Positions 35,281-45,381 of a stretch of 64,000 bases of DNA are shown here, one piece after another. Source of the stretch: Corinectria fuckeliana (lineage: Eukaryota; Ascomycota; Sordariomycetes; Hypocreales; Nectriaceae); assembly GCA_019137255.1 (NCBI GenBank), contig WPDH01000082.1, forward strand, positions 1 to 64,000. Reading direction: 5' to 3'. Position numbers and translations under genes: made by a program. How positions within the stretch are numbered: the first letter of the stretch is position 1; each line of letters opens with the position of its first letter. Below the pieces are notes generated by a model. It worked only from the letters and a program-made list of their open reading frames with translations, had not been told where the DNA came from and made no database searches.

Positions 35281-37290
35281 ATGCGTAAGTTCATGTCAGT
35301 CCCGCTCCTCGCCTACTTTCATCACTAATCGAAAGATGCTTACCAGGTATCGGTCGCTGGTTGTTGGGCAAAGGCCCCGAACACACCGGCGTGCTCCTTG
35401 GCAGCGATGCCGCCGGGAAAACAACGTTGCTCTATCAACTGAAGCTTAGCGAGCTGGTACACTCCATTCCCACAATTGGCATGAATGTCGCTCGCTCGAG
35501 CAGCTGCACGCCGCCGCATGTGGATCTTGCTCAACAAGCAAGACCTGCTCCCTCCGTCGGAGCGAGAGGCCATCGTCAGCGACTTGCGGGGCCGCTTTGA
35601 GTCGGAGCTGGCTCGGTCCAGAGACAGGCATTGCATCAACATCATCGACGCCCCGGGCTTGAGCGCCGCGACCGGCGCTCAGCTTGGCTGTGTCATGGAG
35701 GATATCAGACGGACGCTTCGGCAGATGGCACCGCCACCGAGGAACCTTGTAAAAGCGCAAGTCGAAGAGTTGGAGCAAAGTCCTAGTGATCAGGAGCTGG
35801 TTGAGCGCATCAAGACGGCCAGCGAAGAGAGTGCTGGGCCGGGGCAGTTTTGGGAGGATTTTGTAAATGGTGCCCTCGGCTCTTGTGATCACTACGCCCA
35901 TCTCAGAGCGGGCTATTTCGTCATGGTTGAAGGACTGTCTCGAGGATCCGGTCTGCTCGACTGTGCCACTCTCTTCTTGTCGCGGCTCCAGCAGCTCAGA
36001 CTGCAGAACCCCGAGAGATTCCGCAATACTGCGCACCGGTACGTCGCTCCAAACGTCTCGTCAAGCAAGGCGCATCGGGAACTGATGATGGTCTCCTTAG
36101 AACCACGACGGTGTATGGCTCTACCAGCTGCAGCTTGCCGCCGTGGCATACCAGATGGACAGCAATCTTCTGCATCTCCCTTCGCCGGCCGAGTTCTGTG
36201 AGCCTCTGCTCTTCACACCGTCGCTGATGAACTCCAGCCTGTGGAAAGCATACTACTCCAAGGACTTGATGCTCAGCCCTGGGGCCCGAGACGACTAGCA
36301 TCTCCCCGACCTCCAGCCCTGCCACCGTTCCAGAGGGGGGAGCCGGCATCAACGCCAAGCACCCCCGGCTCGGCCGTCGACCACTACAGGCTTCCCCGAT
36401 TCGCGTTCTCCGTCGTGCAGAAGACGCTTTCTTCGAAGCTTCGGCGGGGGGGCATCGTGAAGCAGGCACTGGCGACGCTCGAATCGTCTACAATACGCCT
36501 GCGAGCCATGGATCTTTCGATGGCGCCGTACTCGGAGATGCAGGCGTACTTCTGGATCCAGCTGACCCACGCCACGCTCCGGGCCCTAGACACTACAACT
36601 CCGGCGCAGTCCTCTTCGTCTCCGTCCCACGATGGACCGGCCACTTCGACATCACCGGGGCGGAATGGAGGCGGCACTACACCCCATCGGCGTGGGATTC
36701 CGTTCCTGCGCGCATGAGCTTCGTCAACCCCGATCTAAGAGCGCTCCCGAATGTGTTCGCGAGCCCTTCCACAGCCAAAGTCGACCTTGCTCGTTTGCGC
36801 ATGGCTAGCGCCACCACCCGCCGGTTCACGGCAACAGCTGAGCTGCCTCCCCGCGAAGAACTCGACTTTTTCCGCCGCCATTGTGGTTGACGAGGCGAAC
36901 TTGATGCCCGGTGGAGACTTGAATGTTGGCATCCACGCGAGCCTTCTCCAGTATCTACGTCGTCAACTGTCCGTCACTCCACACCCACCAACAAAGACAG
37001 GGAAGAAAGGGCCCTCGAGGACGGTAGCGGCCCGGACAGCCCTTTCCGACGTCTTGGGGTCGACTCAGAGCATGTTCTGGGTACAGCAGGCTCAAATCCC
37101 AATGGCCAACGCGGACGGGTCGGTGACTTTTGAAGAGTTTGTCATGAAGAGTCCTCACTTGGCGTACGAAGGTCTCCCTTTGCTGTACTACTCGCCTGGG
37201 CTGTGGTGGAGCACCGAGGCAAAAGAGGTGTTTTTGGCTCCTGGTCGACGGCCGCTCGCTAGTGTGGTTTCCCAGACGGCGTTGAAGTAA
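35281..37290 (+). pseudogene. Arf-like GTPase fusion gene, frameshifted and partly deleted
   Basis: Exon 1 is ATGC (35281-35284), followed by a 62-bp intron (35285-35346). The next exon opens like an Arf GTPase: [11 protein letters not shown]-loop GSDAAGKTT and switch I TIGMNV. The following about 60 residues, including the WDxGGQ motif, are missing. The G4 motif LLNKQD appears at once in another frame (join near 35485-35500). A long C-terminal extension follows in that frame to a 3' splice at about 36103, where the frame shifts again before GVWLYQLQLAA and ends in a stop near 36296. Further coherent pieces (SVVQKTLSSKLRRGG, GAEWRRHYTP, VDEANLMPGGD, GSVTFEEFV) lie in alternating frames to 37290. 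At least four breaks make a functional product unlikely. The C-terminal domain was not identified. Confidence 0.75.
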
Positions 37291-38017
37291 AGTCGGGCGC
37301 ACTTTTGTTCTTGCTAGAGAGGTTTTAGCTAATTCTTAGAGTTGTATAAGTGCATAGGCCACTTTCGCCTTAAAGCCTCTTGACCTATGATTGAGCACTG
37401 CATTCTCCAGCTCGCCCGCATTGAGATGTAGCGCAACTCGTCTATGCTTGAGTCCGGGGTTGTCGTTGCGTGGCTCACGCGATCTGGATTGGCGTCACGC
37501 CCCCGGTTCTCCACGATCGGTCCATGATCCCTTCCTCGGCTTAGCGTGAACAGGCGCCGCTTCAAAGGATGAAGCATTGCAGCAGCGCCGCCGGGTCAAG
37601 TGACGATCCCTCTGTCTGTCAGGCCTGTCAGTCAAGCGGAACCATTGCGCGGTGGAGCCCGCCCGAGGCAGATTGTCCAGTTTAGGCAACTGTTGGTGGG
37701 TGACCACCTATTATGAGAGATATGACCTTCCCAAGAGCAAGGTGCCTTGACTTTTGGTGTAGCAGTCATTCTTACAGCAACATATCAATCTGCCTGACCC
37801 CATCAAGCACTTGCGTAGATTACCAGCTGAAAACCCCGAGTGGGTAGTCAGTCTATCTAGTATTAGTATGTAAGTGAGGTACTGACTAGCAGTTTCCCTT
37901 GTTCACGACTTATTAGAAACACCAGCGAGAGACTTAGTTGACTTTAAAACTCCACGTTCTGCATCGCCGTCGCCCCTTTTAAACCCCCCCCCCAAAAAAA
38001 CAAACAAACAAACAAAT
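37291..38017. other. Intergenic region
   Basis: About 730 bp with no supported gene. Just before the next start is a C-run plus an AAAC/CAAA repeat tract (about 37983-38016), which is probably the leader of the membrane protein gene. Confidence 0.45.
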
Positions 38018-38596
38018 ATGCATTCGCACAAACCCCCCAAAACCGGCGCAGTCGTCTTGCGCATCATCCTCTTCGCCAACCTAATAGCAACCATGGCCTA
38101 CGGCGCCATCACGCCGCACGAGATGTCCAAAATCACAGCCGAGTGCGTCACCATCGGCATCGCCGGCCTGGCCATAACCGTCCAGATATACGTCACCGTC
38201 GCCAGGTACACCTGCCTCCCGTACAACGTCTGGGCCGTCATCGGGCTCGACGGGCTCTGCGGCGCCGGCTGGGTCGCCGCCATCGCCGTGCTGTCGTACT
38301 GGGACCGGGAGGTGGTCTATACGCCGCGCGACGGCGACCCGGCCGCGTGGTTCCGGTGCAGGAACATGGGCGACTGGGACAAGGTCTGGACGAGCGATGG
38401 GGTTGGGCACTGGCTCCATCTGGTGTGGTGCAGGGTGAAAGTGGACGGACGAGACCGGCTGGTTGGGAACGGCGCAGCGCGGCAGCAGCTTCACGTGCTC
38501 ATTGGGCTGTCCGCCGTCTCTCTCTTGTTCACGGGGCTGATTCTCTTCTGCACGGTAAGAAGGGGACAATATCTAGGGCTGATCACCCGTAAATAG
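38018..38596 (+). CDS. Four-TM MARVEL-like membrane protein
   Basis: Open frame of 192 aa with an ATG at 38018. Four hydrophobic segments are visible at about residues 12-32 (VVLRIILFANLIATMAYGAI), 40-62, 70-95 and 160-185. The loop between the third and fourth is longer and hydrophilic, with WFRCRNMGDW. The pattern resembles fungal MARVEL-domain proteins of membrane apposition and eisosome type, but no diagnostic residue was found. The end is uncertain: GTAAGA at about 38555 could start a 42-bp intron ending AAATAG, which would replace the last residues by a short TPAA tail. That intron would be unusually short. Confidence 0.6.
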   Translation: MHSHKPPKTGAVVLRIILFANLIATMAYGAITPHEMSKITAECVTIGIAGLAITVQIYVTVARYTCLPYNVWAVIGLDGLCGAGWVAAIAVLSYWDREVVYTPRDGDPAAWFRCRNMGDWDKVWTSDGVGHWLHLVWCRVKVDGRDRLVGNGAARQQLHVLIGLSAVSLLFTGLILFCTVRRGQYLGLITRK

Positions 38597-39079
38597 ACAC
38601 CGGCGGCCTAAGAATATCGTGTACCACCGCACGTCATAGAATAATAAATACACCAACTTGCATCATATTTTGGATGTTCTGCAAGACACGGGACAGCGCA
38701 TGAACACATGTTGGGGTTTCGTAGCGAATAGCCCTGCTAGAGAGGGCCTTCTTTAGAATTAGAGTTGGTGATTAGGTTGGTTTGGGCAAGGGTTTAGGCT
38801 AGGATTAGTCCTTGATATGTCTTGTAGCAGATCTGGATAACCCTCGCAAGAACCTGTGACTATTTTCGTAGGTTATTTGCTTGTTTGCCTAGAAACGTGC
38901 TATTCGGATTGCAACATGTGTCTGTTTAGGTTATAAGCCCACCCTTCTCTACTATGTCATTCGCTCCAACACAGTTCTAATACCCCGATACCCCAAATGC
39001 CTTCATAACCTCATATCCTCATATTCTAATATCGCAATGCCTTGATAACTCAATACCGAACTACTCTACCATCGTCAAC
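38597..39079. other. Intergenic region between convergent genes
   Basis: About 480 bp between the membrane protein and the 3' end of the beta-glucosidase gene. It is AT-richer than its surroundings. It contains short near-repeats of the type CCTCATAT/CTAATATC near 39005-39060. No gene is seen. Confidence 0.45.
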
Positions 39080-41823
39080 TCAAGCCCGCAGCCCCTTCCA
39101 CGTCCTGCTCTGCCCAAGCACAACCGTCTTCTCGAGGAATTTGCCGCGGCTGCTCGTGCCCACCAGGATCCCGTACGCGCCCGCGTCGCTGCGCCAGCAA
39201 TCCTCCATCTCGCTCCAGTAGCTCGTCGCCCGCAGCACGTCCAGCTTGACCTCGGCCGCCGCCGTGGCTCCCGCCTCGACGTGCACCTTGGCGAAGCCCT
39301 TCAGCTCCTTTGCCGGCCGCGTGATGGTCTCCCTGGTCGTGCCGGTCAGGGGCGTTGAGGCGGCGGGCTTGACGTAGACTTGCACCACTTCGGCGCCCGC
39401 GCGGGTGCCGGTGTTGGTGACTTGCACCCGGACGGTGAGCTCCTCGGCGTCGTCGGCAACTAGGACATCGGGGTTTTCCTCGGATGCATGTCCGGTGGTG
39501 TGGCCGTTGACGCCGTTGGTGATGCCGTTGGCGTGACCATCGGCTTGACTCTCCCCTGACACTTCCACGCCCGACAGCTCAAACGTCGTATAAGACAGCC
39601 CATGTCCAAAGGCAAACAGCGGCGCGATATCCAGCGTGTCGTACCACCGGTATCCCACGTAGACGTCCTCACTATACAGAACCCGTCCATTGTCGGAGCG
39701 GAAGCTCAGAGCACTGGGGTTATCCGCCACGCGCCTCGGCATAGTGATAGAGAGTTTTCCAGCCTAGCACAACCGTTAGAACAACACAAACACTCACTTC
39801 GTAGACTTTCTTACCGGGTTGACCGCTCCAAAGAGCACGTCGGCAATTCCGTTGCCGCCCTCATTCCCACCGAACCACGCCTGCAGCACCGTGTTGGCCC
39901 GGTCGACCCACGGCATCGCCACGGGCGTGCCGCTCTGGACCACGACGGCCGTGTTGGCGTTGGCCGCGAGCACAGCCTCGACGAGCTCGTCGGTTCCGGG
40001 CGGGAGAGCCATCGTGGTCCGGTCCTGACCCTCGCACTCCCACTCGCCGCTGAGGCCGACGCAGAGGACGACCTGGTCGACGGCCCGGGCCACGCGGACA
40101 GCCTCCTCGATGGCCGCCTTGACGTCGAGCTTAGGACACCCGCTGAAGCGCAGGCCGCCCTGGCCAAAGTCCACCATGCCCGAGGCCTTCAGCTGACTGG
40201 TCTTGGAGCAGCCCCACTGCACGAGGATACGGTATTCCTTGCCGGCCTCGAGCGCGATGCTCCCCGTCTCCTCTACCGTCCCGCAGCCCACGAAGCTGTT
40301 TCCGAGGCGTTGGTTCTCGACGTTGGAGACGACCAGCTCGCCGTTGATGAAAAGCTCCGCGGTTCCGTGGACCGACAGGCCGAACTCCCACTCCCCGGAC
40401 GTCTCGGGCCGCAGCACGCCCTCGGCCTCGGCGTACCAGACAGGCGCCAGGTCGGGGTGCTCGTAGTCGACGAACCACGTGTTGGTATCGTCGAGAACCC
40501 GCTCCTCCAGGACCGGCCGCGCATCCGCACCGCCCTTGGCCGACGGCGGATCGTTGTAGAACCGCAGCGCAAATCCTTGGTGCTTCCCGTCGACGGTGCG
40601 CAGCGCCTTTCCCAGCAGTGGCAGCATCTGGTGGCCGTAGGCGCCCTGGGAAAAGACCACGTCGCTGGCCAGGCTTCGGATGCCCTCAAGCGGCGTGACC
40701 GCCTTGTACGCCCGCAGACCGGCGCTGCCGCCACCGCAGTACGTGGCGATGTTGGCGTTGGGGCCGATGACGGCGACGCTCTTGCTAGGGCTGAAGGGCA
40801 GCACGCTCTGTTCGTTCTTCAGCAGCACGATGGACTTGGCCGCGGCTTCACGCAGAAGGGAGATGTGTTCCGGTGTGTTGAGCTGTTTCTCCGGGGCGTT
40901 GGGGGGGATGGAAGTGTTCTCGAGGCCGTGCTTGATGAGCTTCAGCACGTTCCGCACCCGCTCGTCGAGTGTCGACTTCTTGATCTTGTTCGCCGTCACG
41001 GCATGGCTGAGGGCCTGGCCACGCCATCGCGTCGGCCCGGGCATTTCGAGATCCAGCCCCGCGTTGATGGCCTCGGAAGTGCTGTATGTCCCGTACCAGT
41101 CGCTCATGACCAGCCCCTTCCACTTCCACTCGTCTCGCAGGATTTCCTGCAGGATGTGGTGGTTCTCTGCGGCGTGGCAGCCGTTGACCTTGCTGTACGA
41201 GGTCATGACGGCCCGCGGCTGCGCCATTTCGATGGCGATCATGAACGGCAGCAGGTAGATCTCCCGCAGCGCACGAGGAGTGACGATGGCATTCACAGCC
41301 ATCCTCTCGCTCTCCATGTCGTTGCACACGAAATGCTTCAGCGTGGCAGAGACTCCAGACTCCTGGACGCCGCGGACATAGTGTCCGGCGATGACGCCAG
41401 ACAGTATCGGGTCTTCCGACACGGACTCGAAGCCTCGTCCGCCGAGGGGCCCGCGCTGGATGTTGATGGTAGGCCCGAGGAGGACATGGGCGCCTTTGGC
41501 ATGCGCCTCATCCGACAGCAGCCGACCGATGCGCTCGGCAAGATGCGTGTCAAACGTCGAGCCCAGGGCTGTGCCGCACGGGAGGCATGCTGAGGGCGTG
41601 CTATCGAAGAAGTGCGTGCCGCGGACTCCATTGGGCCCGTCGGAAAGACGGATGGAAGGGATTGACAGGCGGTCGATTGCGGTGGTATGCCACCATCCAG
41701 TGCCTGAGGGGAACGGTGAGCTTTGAGGAGGTGACGATATCAAGATGGGCTGTGAGACGAACCAGCTGTCAACGCAACCTTTTCCTCGAGGGTCAACTGC
41801 CCGATGAGGGCTTCGACATCCAT
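39080..41823 (-). CDS. Intracellular GH3 beta-glucosidase with PA14 domain
   Basis: Three exons on the minus strand (41823-41763, 41703-39815, 39763-39080) with 59- and 51-bp introns, giving 877 aa. The start is chosen at MDVEALIGQLTLEEKVAL, which joins in phase to GTGWWHTTAI, the classic start of this family. GH3 enzymes release glucose from beta-glucosides such as cellobiose. The N-terminal catalytic domain has LSDGPNGVRG and the nucleophile Asp222 in VMSDWYGTYS. A PA14 insert covers about residues 390-530 (RFYNDPPS ... GELVV). The C-terminal fibronectin-III-like domain follows GHGLSYTTF. There is no signal peptide, so cleavage would happen inside the cell after uptake. A sugar transporter is divergently transcribed from the shared promoter, and a Zn-cluster regulator follows it. 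Confidence 0.93.
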
Positions 41824-42816
41824 TGTGCAAAATACTGAGAAATACACGTGGACGGGGATGATGCAAGCAGACTAACGCAAGCCGGAGATGACAGAGCGAA
41901 GCTGGGAGAGATGGAAACGAGATTTCAGGCCGACGACAAACATCGTCTTATCCCACAACCGAAACGGCGTCATGGCGCGGTCCTGGTCGGTCCTGGTCGG
42001 TCCACATGGTTGACAGGTTGACAGCCTGCACAATCCACTATAGAAGCGTCTGCTCATCACTTGACGCGGAGAATACGGGACACAGACGGGGTAGGATTGT
42101 CGGGAATTGACGAGAACCGACCAGGAAGCGATGCTCAGTAGTGTCCGAGGCGGAGAATTACACTACACTGCCCAATTGCTAGCGGTCTTTGAGCATGGCG
42201 AGCTCCAATTCTCCGCGTCGGCTATCCTCCGTGTCGCCTTTGACTCAATTCTCCGCCTCCATATCGTGCTGGCCCCCGAAGCTAGGGGCACCCAACAGGG
42301 GAAAACTCGTTCACGAGGCCACCCCCGCGGCTCCGCGATGGGGAAATGGAGCTAGACCTTCTCCACGGGGTAAGAAAGGTTTTGGAGACCGTGTTTGGGG
42401 TCTTTAGTAAAATTGTCGGGTGAGAAAAGGCGGGAACAGTTACTATCTACGCGAAAACACAATGACAGCTGACAAGGCACAACTTACGACACCCTGTACT
42501 GGAAGTGCAGGGCTCCCGTCTTCAACTCCACTCGACCGGGACATTTGCAGTAGGGAACCGTTCTGGCGGGTCTAGAACGCCCGCTTGGGGTTTTTTCCCC
42601 CCTCTCCTTGCGTGCGAGCAGACCCGAAAATTGGTATATAGGACCGCGTCACCCCCGGTCTCTTTGCCCAACGGACAAACAACCTCAAGAGTCTTCATCA
42701 ACCAGAATCCTGTCGGCATCATCAGCACGCAGCCAACTGATCTGGCTCTGCCGCAATTGTCTAGGCTGCTCTCACGGTGTTGCACCATAACTGTCTTATC
42801 ATAACTGTGTCTTATC
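41824..42816. promoter_or_regulatory. Divergent beta-glucosidase / sugar transporter promoter
   Basis: About 990 bp between the two divergent start codons. Four copies of GCGGAGAAT are present: plus strand at 42066-42074 and 42150-42158, minus strand at 42208-42216 and 42248-42256. Copies pair into two longer classes. The 12-mer ATTCTCCGCGTC is shared by the first and third, and the 13-mer AATTCTCCGCCTC by the second and fourth. The embedded CGG/CCG triplets are typical half-sites for Zn2Cys6 factors. No other gene is seen. Confidence 0.55.
42066..42256. promoter_or_regulatory. Four-copy GCGGAGAAT operator-like cluster
   Basis: Four 9-bp sites within 191 bp, two per strand, 243 bp upstream of the beta-glucosidase start and 561 bp upstream of the transporter start. 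At equal base use a given 9-mer would be expected about 0.008 times on both strands of 1 kb. Each contains CGG. The nearby Zn2Cys6 gene is the obvious candidate binder; that link is inference. Confidence 0.5.
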
Positions 42817-42928
42817 ATGACAGGCCAAGTCGACCTGACGGGGTTGTCAGATGACACCCCCTGGTGGAAGCACAGCTACCTGCGCAAGCTGAACTTCATC
42901 ACGCTTTCTCTAGTTCTCTTCTGTATGC

Positions 42929-42976
<48 letters not shown>

Positions 42977-44488
42977 TTCTGGCTAACCTCCAATCTTCGC
43001 CAGCCTCTGCAAACGGCTACGATGGCTCCATCATGGGAGGCATCCTGGCCCTCCCCGAGTGGAACACCTTCATGCACAACCCCTCGGGCGTCTATCTCGG
43101 CTGGATCACCGCCATCTACTGGCTCGGCAACGGCGTGGCCTTCCCCGTCGCCGCCTGGGTGTCCAACCGCTACGGCCGCAAGCCCGGCATCTACCTCGGG
43201 TACGTCTTCCTCGTGCTCGGCGTCGGCATGCAGGCGGCCGCGCAGACGGAGAAGACCTTCACCGTGTCCCGCCTCTTCATCGGCATCGCCGCCTCGTGGA
43301 TGGGCAACGCCTCGCCGCTGCTGATCAACGAGATCGCCCACCCCAAGCAGCGCTCCGTGGCCAACGCCCTGTACATGTGCGGCTGGTACGTCGGCGGCAC
43401 GCTCTGCGGCTGGGTGACGTTTGGCTGCCGCAACATCCCCTCCAGCTGGTGCTGGCGCGTGCCCGTCGTCATCCAGATGGTCCTGCCGCTCGTCGCCCTG
43501 CCCGGCTTCCTCCTGTCCCCCGAGAGCCCCCGGTGGCTCATCAGCGTGGGCCGCAACGAGGAGGCCGCCGAGATCCTCGCCCGGTTCCACGCCGGCGGCG
43601 ACAGGGAGGACGCGCTGGTGACGTCCCAGATGCGCGAGATTGAGATGACCATCACCGCCGAGAAGGAGGCTGCCGCGAGCGCCTCGTACGCCGAGATGTT
43701 CAAGACGCCCGGCAACCGCCACCGCCTCTTCATCTCCGTCTCGCTGGGTGTCCTGGCCCAGTGGTGCGGCAACGGCGTCGTCAGCTACTATCTGCCCCTG
43801 GTGCTCGACTCGGTCGGCGTCACGTCCGTCACGAACCAGACCCTCATCTCGGCCTGCCTCAACGTCTGGAACCTGCTCTGGGCCGTCGCCGCTGCCGTCA
43901 GCGTCGATCGGCTAGGCCGCCGCTTTCTTTTCCTCACCTCGGCTAGCGTCATGCTGGTCAGCTTCATCATTGTCACTGGCCTGAGCGGTTCGTTTGCCGA
44001 GTCCGGATCGAAGAGCGTTGGCTTGGTCGTCATCCCCTTCTTGTTCATCTTCTTTGCCGGTTACGACATTGCCATGTAAGTCGACCGCTTCACCGAATCC
44101 ACTTGGAAACAATACTGACCATGACTACAGGACTCCCCTGTTGACTGCCTACCCTTGCGAGATCTGGCAGTTCAGCCTCCGGTCGCGCGGTCTCACCGTG
44201 GCCTGGTGCTCCACCGTCTGCGCCATCTTCGTCAACACCTTTGTCAACGCCATCGCTCTCGAGGCTATCCAGTGGAGATACTACATTGTCTTCATCGTCA
44301 TGCTCACCCTCCTGCTCGTCACCGTCTACTTCGGCTACCCGGAGACCCGAGGCCACACTCTGGAGCAGATGGCTGTCGTTTTCGACGGCGAGGATGCTCT
44401 GGCGCCCATGTCGAGTGAGAAGGCTGATATTGCTGCTCAGGATTTCGACGGCAAGGCTTTCGACGGCAAGGCCGAGCACAGGGTCTAG
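42817..44488 (+). CDS. MFS sugar transporter (sugar porter family)
   Basis: Three exons (42817-42922, 43004-44075, 44131-44488), 511 aa, the normal size for 12-TM sugar porters. Intron 1 (81 bp) contains a (CT)n run of 43 bp plus GGCTAAC and CCAG. Splicing gives LVLFSSANGYDGS, the usual TM1 text of fungal lactose/hexose permease-like proteins. Unspliced it also stays open because CTCTCT reads Leu-Ser. Family marks are NRYGRKPG after TM2, PESPRWLISVGR before the central loop and DRLGRRFLF in the second half. The protein would sit in the plasma membrane and import a mono- or disaccharide. With the intracellular beta-glucosidase next door, a beta-linked disaccharide is a reasonable guess. Confidence 0.92.
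42931..42973 (+). repeat. (CT)n microsatellite in intron 1 of the transporter gene
   Basis: Forty-three bases of uninterrupted CT. It lies between the 5' splice site and the branch site of the first intron, where it may act as a polypyrimidine tract. Confidence 0.9.
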
Positions 44489-45381
44489 ACGAGTTGAAGA
44501 GCATCCACTATCTGGCTTGGGTGGAAGGATTTATGAATGGGAAACATTATAAAGTAATAACATGGGAAGGGCAATATACCCTGTAGATCTCGTTAGACCA
44601 ATGATAATTTTGAGACAACTCTGTCCATCGTGGCCATGCAGTGAGTTGGAATGAATTCTGAGAATGGAGGAAATAAACTACGTCAGTAAGCAAGTTATTC
44701 AACCAAAGATACACTATTAACTTGAAACTAGTAGACTAAAGTTCACGCATCAGTGCTCTAAAAGGGAGAGAGCATTGTACCTTGGTTACAGATTTACAGT
44801 TAGTTCCAGGATCTCTTTTCAATCAAGTACTAGACAATACCATTGTAGCTCAAGTTGTCGAGAAGAAAAATGTGAATTAATTGGTGTCCTGAACTTTGTC
44901 GCTTGTTCGCTGAGCCGTTGGTGTCAGAAGCTTGTCCACAATGATGGCATGGTTGATCTTTTAGTTGTTAGTTATTTGCCGTTCCGCTTATATATCCGTG
45001 AGCGCTAGAGCATGCATACCATAAAGGACATGGCATCAGGGGCTCAATATACAGCGGTCTCTACCCTGCGTAAAGTTCCCCTCGGTGGGTCGAGGAATAA
45101 GAAAAGGCGGAGGCGTGGGGAGGGGGGAGAGCGCTAAGACTGAACAGGAGCGAGCGTGGAAAGGGACCTGACCATTCCCCTAATCTATCTCCCATCTCCA
45201 CTGTCCCCGAAAGTCAGGCCCTAAAGACCAGACGCAATGCGTAGTATCCAGTTAGCATCCCCCCCCCTGTAAAGCATCGCTACAGTGCCACCTTACTTAC
45301 TTAGGTGCTACCCAACCCCCGTCCATTTCTCCGCCTCGCCCCCGCCTGCTTAATTCTCCTCGCGAGTTTGACGGCCTGCCA
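44489..45381. promoter_or_regulatory. Upstream region of the Zn2Cys6 gene
   Basis: About 890 bp between the transporter stop and the regulator start, with no supported gene. The part nearest the regulator is CT/GC-rich. TTCTCCGCCTC at 45327-45337 matches 11 bases of the motif repeated in the beta-glucosidase/transporter promoter, and could be an autoregulatory site or chance in a CT-rich leader. Confidence 0.4.

Noticed and set aside
39602..41593. 663-codon open frame on the plus strand
   Set aside because: It is antisense to the GH3 beta-glucosidase, whose domains and splice sites are clear. Long antisense frames are expected from GC-rich third codon positions.
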